From: Candidatus Moraniibacteriota bacterium
Lineage (GTDB): Bacteria; Patescibacteriota; Minisyncoccia; Moranbacterales; GWC2-37-73
Assembly: GCA_013336225.1 (NCBI GenBank)
Contig: JAAXUC010000001.1
Span: 1 to 35,948 of the forward strand
Reading direction: 5' to 3'
DNA: 35,948 nt
The notes below the pieces were generated by a model that did not search any database, had not been told where the DNA came from, and saw nothing but the letters and a program-made list of their open reading frames with translations. This document shows positions 31,457-35,948 of this stretch, piece by piece. Numbering within the stretch: the stretch's first letter is position 1; every line of letters starts with the position of its first letter. The position numbers were made by a program, and so were the translations under genes.

Positions 31457-32458
31457 ATGATTACTACTTCGGAAGAACAAGAAGATGATGTGGTGTTGGA
31501 CACAACACTTCGGCCACAGCGGCTGAGCGAATATGTTGGACAACAGAAAATCCGCAAAAATTTGCAGATGTTTATTGATGCTGCCAAAAAACGAGGAGAA
31601 TCAATTGAACATGTGCTTTTATATGGTCCAGCTGGGCTTGGAAAAACCACTTTAGCGCACATTATCGCTAAGGAGATGGGCGTGAACATCAAAGTGACTT
31701 CGGGGCCAGCCATTGAAAGAGTTGGTGACCTGGGGTCAATTTTAACCAACTTGCAGGACGGAGACGTGCTTTTCATCGATGAAATTCATCGCTTGAACAA
31801 GTTGATTGAGGAAGTGCTCTATCCAGCTATGGAAGATTATAAATTGGATGTGATTATTGGCAAAGGACCGTCCGCGCGAACATTGCAACTTGATCTGCCG
31901 AAATTCACTTTGATTGGCGCGACCACCAGACTAGGGGCGCTTTCAAACCCACTTAGAAATCGTTTTGGAGCAATTCATCGTTTGGAATTTTATGATGAAA
32001 ATGAAATGAAAAGCATCATCGCGCGCTCCGGAAAAATCTTGGGAATTGAATTGAATGATAGTGGCGCGCGTGAAATCGCCATTTCAAGTCGCAAAACTCC
32101 GCGTGTAGGAAACAGAATCATCAAAAGAGTCAGAGATTTTGCGCAAATCAATGATCATGCAATGATCGACAGCGCGATTGCACGCAAAGCGCTCGACATG
32201 ATGGATGTGGATCCACTTGGGCTTGAGCCGACTGATCGTTTCATTTTGGAAACCATCATTAAAAAATTTAATGGTGGGCCAGTGGGAATTTCAACCATTG
32301 CTGCCGCCACTTCCGAAGAAATTGAAACGATTGAAGATGTTTATGAACCGTTTCTCATTCAATTGGGATTTTTGACGCGCACACCGCGCGGGCGCATGGT
32401 GACAGAACATGGATATTTGCACATGGGACTTGAAATGCCAGAAAGAAAAACTGAATAA
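31457..32458 (+). CDS. ruvB: Holliday junction branch-migration helicase RuvB
   Basis: 333 residues. The N-terminus has the signature [19 protein letters not shown]. Walker [10 protein letters not shown] (57-65), Walker [11 protein letters not shown] (104-113), sensor 1 GATTRLG and the arginine-finger region NPLRNRFG follow. The C-terminal winged helix ends with [20 protein letters not shown]. RuvB hexamers drive branch migration with RuvA. ruvA and ruvC are not adjacent in this window. No SD at the ATG. Confidence 0.97.
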   Translation: MITTSEEQEDDVVLDTTLRPQRLSEYVGQQKIRKNLQMFIDAAKKRGESIEHVLLYGPAGLGKTTLAHIIAKEMGVNIKVTSGPAIERVGDLGSILTNLQDGDVLFIDEIHRLNKLIEEVLYPAMEDYKLDVIIGKGPSARTLQLDLPKFTLIGATTRLGALSNPLRNRFGAIHRLEFYDENEMKSIIARSGKILGIELNDSGAREIAISSRKTPRVGNRIIKRVRDFAQINDHAMIDSAIARKALDMMDVDPLGLEPTDRFILETIIKKFNGGPVGISTIAAATSEEIETIEDVYEPFLIQLGFLTRTPRGRMVTEHGYLHMGLEMPERKTE

Positions 32459-32468
32459 AATTATAGTG

Positions 32469-32477
32469 TGCTATAAT
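32469..32477 (+). promoter_or_regulatory. Extended -10 before the 73-aa membrane protein
   Basis: TGCTATAAT, 33 bp before the ATG at 32510. No good -35. Confidence 0.5.
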
Positions 32478-32509
32478 ATAAAAAGAAAAATAATAGATAT
32501 AAAAATAAA

Positions 32510-32731
32510 ATGTTAGTTCCACTTTTTCAAATTTTATATTTCTTGGTGTTTTTTGTGATGCTTCTTATTAGCATCTTTATTGTTTTTCATATTGTTTTTT
32601 ACGCCTATTCCTTCTTTTCAAAATTATTGATGTTGGCCATTTTTGTGCCGGTGGCTGGGGTGCTTTTGTTTACAAATTTTTTGTCATTTAGTGCGATTGA
32701 TTTGCGGCAGGTTTTTGCAGGACTTATTTGA
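32510..32731 (+). CDS. Small two-helix membrane protein, 73 aa
   Basis: Very hydrophobic: helix 1 about residues 5-30 (LVFFVMLLISIFIVFHIVFY), helix 2 about 37-58 (LLMLAIFVPVAGVLLFTNF), few charges (one Lys, one Asp, one Arg). It lies between ruvB and the PH-domain gene on the same strand, with an extended -10 directly upstream, so it is probably real and may accompany the PH-domain membrane protein. No family recognised; function unknown. Confidence 0.6.
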   Translation: MLVPLFQILYFLVFFVMLLISIFIVFHIVFYAYSFFSKLLMLAIFVPVAGVLLFTNFLSFSAIDLRQVFAGLI

Positions 32732-32750
32732 TAAATTTTTATTCATAATT

Positions 32751-32850
32751 TTCTCCCCTCAGATGAGGGGAGATGTCCGAAGGATAGAGGGGTTTGAGCA
32801 GCTCTGGGCTCAACCTCACCCCAGCCCTCTCCTTATTTAAGGAGAGGGAG
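32751..32850. repeat. Dispersed paired-palindrome element, copy 2
   Basis: 100 bp. The left arm TTCTCCCCTCAGATGAGGGG is identical to copy 1 (15799), then ATGTCCGAAGGATAGAGGGGT, similar with changes. The centre TTGAG...CTCAA pairs, and the right arm folds as CCCTCTCCTT / AAGGAGAGGG. The right arm ends six bases before a TTG codon of the next gene and supplies a purine-rich GGAGAGGGAG. Confidence 0.75.
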
Positions 32851-32873
32851 TAACATTGAAGAAAACTATTATT

Positions 32874-33452
32874 ATGGATCGATTTTCAAAATATCATTTC
32901 AAGGATCTTAATGAAGGGGAAGCCATCGTGAAGGTTGTTCACCGCAATTGGTTTTATTTGTTGGAACAATTTTTTGCTGTTTTTGTAATTGCCGGAGCAT
33001 ATCTGGCTGGTATTTTTTATTTGCCATTGATGTTCCCAGAAGTGGTTGGTGGGCAATATCAGAAATTGGTGGCCTTTGTGGAAAACTTTTTTGTGCTGGC
33101 CCTTTGGATCTATAGTTTCTTGATTTGGGTGGATTATTATTTTGACATCTGGATTATCACCACTGAAAGAATTGTTAACATCGAACAAAAGGGCATGTTC
33201 ACACGCACTGTTAGTGAATTGCGCTTTTCAAGAATTCAAGACATCACCACTGAAGTGATTGGATTTTTGCCGACCGTCATCAACTTTGGGGATGTGAAAG
33301 TGCAAACTGCTGCAGAGGAAGGCGAATTCATTTTTCGCACAGTTTCTGATCCATATCACATCAAAAACATTATCATGGAACTTCAGAAAAAAGCTGAAAC
33401 AGCCAAGGCGCAAGATTTGGGAGAGTTGATTAAGGAAAAAATGGAGGGATAG
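32874..33452 (+). CDS. Membrane protein with bacterial PH domain (bPH_2)
   Basis: 192 residues from the ATG at 32874. Two membrane helices (about residues 25-48 and 65-90) are followed by a PH-like domain. It begins WIITTERIVNIEQKGMFTRT and continues SELRFSRIQDITTEVIGFLP, the pattern of YdbS/bPH_2 proteins, and ends in a charged helix (KKAETAKAQDLGELIKEKM). Roles of this family are poorly known; membrane stress and envelope functions are proposed. An in-frame TTG at 32856 lies five bases behind the purine-rich end of the repeat element and is an alternative start. Confidence 0.85.
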   Translation: MDRFSKYHFKDLNEGEAIVKVVHRNWFYLLEQFFAVFVIAGAYLAGIFYLPLMFPEVVGGQYQKLVAFVENFFVLALWIYSFLIWVDYYFDIWIITTERIVNIEQKGMFTRTVSELRFSRIQDITTEVIGFLPTVINFGDVKVQTAAEEGEFIFRTVSDPYHIKNIIMELQKKAETAKAQDLGELIKEKMEG

Positions 33453-33464
33453 TTTTTTATCGCG

Positions 33465-35189
33465 GTGGGGGGGCTCAAAATTCGGGTGAAAAACAAGCAA
33501 AGACAAAAAATCCGTGGCTTTTTATGGCTAGGGATAAAAAAATCACTTATATATCAAACACCATTAGTGCTGCTTTTTGCAGTGCTTTTTGTTTTTTGCG
33601 CCATTTTTCATGTTAAGGCTGAAGATGTGGGTAAAGCTAATATTACTGAAATAATGGACGATCCGATTGAAAATATTGAAAAGCAAAAAACTGAATGGAT
33701 AGAGTTGCATGTTAATGAAAAAATTGAAATTCCAGCTTCTGGGAGTGCGGAATATAAAAAAATAAAAGATTTTTATGTTTGCGCTAAAAAAGATGCCGCA
33801 GAAAATCCCGCAAGTTTTTGCAAGAATTCGTATCCTGTTTATTCTCAGGAAAATGTTTTCGTGGCTAATGCTGGACAATACATCATCATCGCTAAAGACC
33901 CGGCCATTTTTAAAAGCACTTATCAGAAACTGAATTTTGATGAAATTATTCTATTGAAGTCTAATTTTAATTTACTGGGCACTGATGATGCGCATCTGTC
34001 GCTTTCATGGGATGGCAAAAAAACATGGCAAGAAAGATTTGATTACGCTTCCTTTTCTTTCGCACGCGAGAAAAATCATTCCTTGGAACGCATCGATGCT
34101 GGAAAATCCTGCGAAAATTTTTCCAACTGGCAGCAAAGTTCTGATGTGGGAGGGACGCCTGGCTCAGCAAATTCTGCTGGACTGGCTTTGGCAACACAAT
34201 CAAATCCCGCTCAAAGTGTTGTCATGGGAAAGCTGACAATGGATGAAAACATTTATGAAAATGTATATGCTAATTTTGAAATTCAAAAAAAGGCGGATGA
34301 GAAAGTGACTTGGACCTTTGGCGATGGTCATAAAAGTTATTTGGCCAAAACCAGACATAAATTTGAAACCAAAGGAATATATGCGGCAAGTGTGAAGGTG
34401 TACAAGGGAAAAAATAATACAGTTCAAAATTTCACAATCAGTGTGGAGTCTTTTCCGCATCCCGAGTTTCGCATCGTTGAAATTGTTGCCAATCCAGAAG
34501 GTGTGGACACCAGCAATGAATATCTGGTGATTCAAAACAAGTCAAAAAAGAAAATAAATTTAAAGGGTTGGAGCATTGCCACTGGCTGGAAAGATTTCAT
34601 CAATCACCCGATTAGGAAAGATTTAATGATTGAAAAAAATAAATCCAAAAAGATCACCAGCGAATTTTCAAGTTTCACCCTCAATAATGCCAAAGCCAAA
34701 ATTCAGCTGCGTTATCCTGATGGAAAAGTGGCACATGAAGTGAAATATAAATCTCCAGACAAAACAATTGCAGACGGGGAGGTATATAGGAAAGTTAAAA
34801 GCGGATGGGCGTGGGTAGGAGTTCAAAAGTCATCAGCAATCAGTAAGCAGTCATTAAAGAATACAAGCTCATTGCTAACCATTGAGCCACAAGCAATTGA
34901 AAATACAGAAATACAAGAAGTGAAGGAGACTAAAGCTGAAGAAGTTGTGACTGTGCCAGTTGAAATTTTTGAGAACAAATTAATTTCACTGAGAAATGAG
35001 AATATGAAAATTGAATTGCTGAAAAGCACGCCGCGAGTGCTTGGCGCGGAAACAGTAAGGGAAATTGACGGCATCTATTTTTTAACTTCGCAAATGCCTG
35101 AGCAGCAGCATTATGCAACGGTGTTTCTGAAAAAACTTGTTGCTAATTTTAATTTTAAAGTGAATATTTCGTTGAATTATTTTCTTTAA
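33465..35189 (+). CDS. Secreted lamin-tail / PKD / lamin-tail surface protein
   Basis: 574 residues from the GTG at 33465 (GTG at 33486 is an alternative). A signal peptide (about residues 25-50, ending VKA) is followed by a first lamin-tail-like domain (about 55-240; NITEIMDDP, TEWIELH, GGTPGSANSAG). Next is a PKD-like domain (about 260-330; VTWTFGDGHKSYLAKTRHKF and the YAASVKVYKG strand). A second lamin-tail domain follows (about 335-450; FRIVEIVANPEGVDTSNEYL, INLKGWSIATGWKD). The last 120 residues are low-complexity. Lamin-tail domains in bacteria occur in secreted proteins and nucleases; no nuclease domain is visible here, so adhesion or binding is likely. A repeated CAGCAATCAGTAAGCAGTC-like stretch occurs in the linker near 34840. 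Confidence 0.82.
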   Translation: MGGLKIRVKNKQRQKIRGFLWLGIKKSLIYQTPLVLLFAVLFVFCAIFHVKAEDVGKANITEIMDDPIENIEKQKTEWIELHVNEKIEIPASGSAEYKKIKDFYVCAKKDAAENPASFCKNSYPVYSQENVFVANAGQYIIIAKDPAIFKSTYQKLNFDEIILLKSNFNLLGTDDAHLSLSWDGKKTWQERFDYASFSFAREKNHSLERIDAGKSCENFSNWQQSSDVGGTPGSANSAGLALATQSNPAQSVVMGKLTMDENIYENVYANFEIQKKADEKVTWTFGDGHKSYLAKTRHKFETKGIYAASVKVYKGKNNTVQNFTISVESFPHPEFRIVEIVANPEGVDTSNEYLVIQNKSKKKINLKGWSIATGWKDFINHPIRKDLMIEKNKSKKITSEFSSFTLNNAKAKIQLRYPDGKVAHEVKYKSPDKTIADGEVYRKVKSGWAWVGVQKSSAISKQSLKNTSSLLTIEPQAIENTEIQEVKETKAEEVVTVPVEIFENKLISLRNENMKIELLKSTPRVLGAETVREIDGIYFLTSQMPEQQHYATVFLKKLVANFNFKVNISLNYFL

Positions 35190-35195
35190 AAAATA

Positions 35196-35226
35196 AAAAG
35201 ACCAGGGAGAATTCCGTGGTCTTTTG
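35196..35226. terminator. Bidirectional terminator
   Basis: AAAAGACCA / TGGTCTTTT stem (9 bp) around a 12-nt loop, seven bases after the surface-protein stop. It also faces the end of the minus-strand zinc-ribbon gene. Confidence 0.8.
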
Positions 35227-35243
35227 GCTTGATTTTGACATTG

Positions 35244-35435
35244 TCAGCGGTGATGCTTGGATGGAGGCGGAGATTTTTTGGGAAGCAATATTATTTTTCT
35301 GGCTGGCGCTCGGCAATGAGGACAAATTGAGGGGGCAATGTCAGCTGAAATTGTTTCGTGACACGTGCAACACTGGTATTTGTTCTTGGGTGTTTTAAAT
35401 AGGTGTTCTAATAGTTTAGTGAGAAATGTTAGCAT
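35244..35435 (-). CDS. Small zinc-ribbon-like protein, 63 aa
   Basis: Starts MLTFLTKLLEHLFKTPKNKY at the ATG 35435, six bases after the SD AAAGGGAGG. A longer reading to 35516 overlaps the -35 and is rejected. Two C-x2-C pairs (QCCTCHE, ICPHCRAP) form a small rubredoxin/zinc-ribbon-like knuckle; the N-terminus is an amphipathic helix and the tail is Pro/Lys/His-rich. It stops with TGA, evidence that TGA is a stop here. Own promoter and terminator; family unknown. Confidence 0.78.
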   Translation of the reverse strand: MLTFLTKLLEHLFKTPKNKYQCCTCHETISADIAPSICPHCRAPARKIILLPKKSPPPSKHHR

Positions 35436-35487
35436 GTAAAACCTCCCTTTAGAATTGTTTTTGAGTTGATTGTAATGAGCTAAATCA

Positions 35488-35516
35488 ATCCTATGTGGTA
35501 AAGATGGTCCTGTCAA
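35488..35516 (-). promoter_or_regulatory. Promoter of the zinc-ribbon-like gene
   Basis: On the minus strand: TTGACA (35511-35516), a 17-bp spacer, TAGGAT (35488-35493). Confidence 0.75.
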
Positions 35517-35568
35517 AGATTTCCGCTTGAAATGCTTGAGTCGCAGTGCTAAGATTGTTAATAGTTAG

Positions 35569-35660
35569 AAAGTTTATCAAGTTATAAAGTTTGTAAAGAA
35601 AATTCTTGAATTAGTTTTAAAGCTTTAAGAAGCTAAAAAGCTAATGCCTAAGAAGCTAAT
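35569..35660. repeat. Word repeats upstream of yebC
   Basis: 35569-35602 holds AAGTTTATC, AAGTTATA, AAGTTTGTA, AAGAAAA, the family of 24713 and 26066. 35620-35660 holds AAGCT/AGAAGCTAA words and GCTAATGCCT, the family of 19415-19510. Two families thus lie side by side, ending a few bases before the yebC start. Confidence 0.6.
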
Positions 35661-35663
35661 ATT

Positions 35664-35948
35664 ATGAGTGGACATTCACATTGGGCAGGAATAAAGCAAA
35701 GAAAAGGGGTTAATGATGCCAAGAGGGCAAATGTTTTTACCAAATATGGGCGTCTCATTACGATTGCGGCCAAGGAAGGCGGTGGAAAGCCGGAGATGAA
35801 TTTTAAATTGCAAATGGCCATCGATAGGGCGCGGCTTGAGAATATGCCCAAGGACACCATTGAACGTGCCATCAAGAAAGGCACAGGAGAATTGAAAGAT
35901 GGAGCAGAAATTGAAGAAATTATTTACGAAGGTTATGGTCCTGGGAAT
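35664..35948 (+). CDS. YebC/PmpR family protein, 3'-partial
   Basis: The first 95 codons of a YebC family protein: [20 protein letters not shown], then [12 protein letters not shown], then the helix [20 protein letters not shown] and IYEGYGPG at the window edge. Full-length members are about 240 residues. The family acts as a transcription regulator in some bacteria and has been linked to translation (TACO1-like) in others. No SD; ATG at 35664. It probably heads an operon continuing outside the window. Confidence 0.95.
   Translation, partial: MSGHSHWAGIKQRKGVNDAKRANVFTKYGRLITIAAKEGGGKPEMNFKLQMAIDRARLENMPKDTIERAIKKGTGELKDGAEIEEIIYEGYGPGN

Noticed and set aside
1-35948. CRISPR array, tRNA, rRNA or prophage
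   Set aside because: No regularly spaced direct repeats with unique spacers, no cloverleaf with a TTCGA arm in a gap, no rRNA-like conserved stretch and no phage structural genes were seen.

Overview
The window looks like a chromosomal segment of an AT-rich ultra-small bacterium of the Patescibacteria/CPR radiation (Parcubacteria-like, possibly Moranbacteria). This rests on gene content and protein style, not on a search. The evidence is reduced core genes with no Shine-Dalgarno (SD) sequence, two-helix T4SS-type pilin proteins, a Gram-positive-style YidC, lamin-tail surface proteins, a DUF3048 protein, and TAA/TAG/TGA all used as stops (code 11).

Layout. (1) 1-4546, plus strand: an envelope/secretion locus with a C-terminally anchored surface protein cut by the window edge, two secreted proteins that carry a nearly identical VirB2/T4SS-pilin-like hairpin fused to different cell-wall hydrolase-like domains (lysozyme-like and M15-like), and a membrane-anchored beta-propeller between them. 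(2) 4547-10226, minus strand: a surface polysaccharide cluster of two O-antigen ligase/polymerase-like proteins, two GT2 glycosyltransferases and a Wzx-type flippase. (3) 10260-15783: the classic origin region, jag-yidC-rnpA-rpmH leaving to the left and dnaA-dnaN-DciA-like leaving to the right of an AT-rich gap with DnaA boxes. (4) 16066-25219: housekeeping genes rpsT, holA, DUF3048, mutM, polA, a CDF transporter and tsaE. (5) 25302-35948: small lipoproteins, a DHH-family protein, a double-module PilB-type ATPase, a candidate structured RNA, ruvB, a PH-domain membrane protein, a lamin-tail/PKD surface protein and the start of yebC.

Two styles of gene are interleaved. Core genes start at A-rich, SD-less or possibly leaderless starts. 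A set of very small minus-strand genes (23226-23598, 25302-25916, 30608-30856, 35244-35435) and the candidate RNA (about 30942-31191) instead have near-consensus sigma-70 promoters and hairpin terminators, and the protein genes also have strong SD sequences (AGGAG/AAGGAGG type). These may be recently acquired or separately regulated.

The most interesting signals are the pilin-hydrolase fusions, the tandem PilB, the candidate RNA with a 9-bp closing helix, a 122/100-bp paired-palindrome repeat element, and short-period repeats. These repeats sit beside genes and, in mutM and tsaE, appear inside the coding sequence in the same reading frame.
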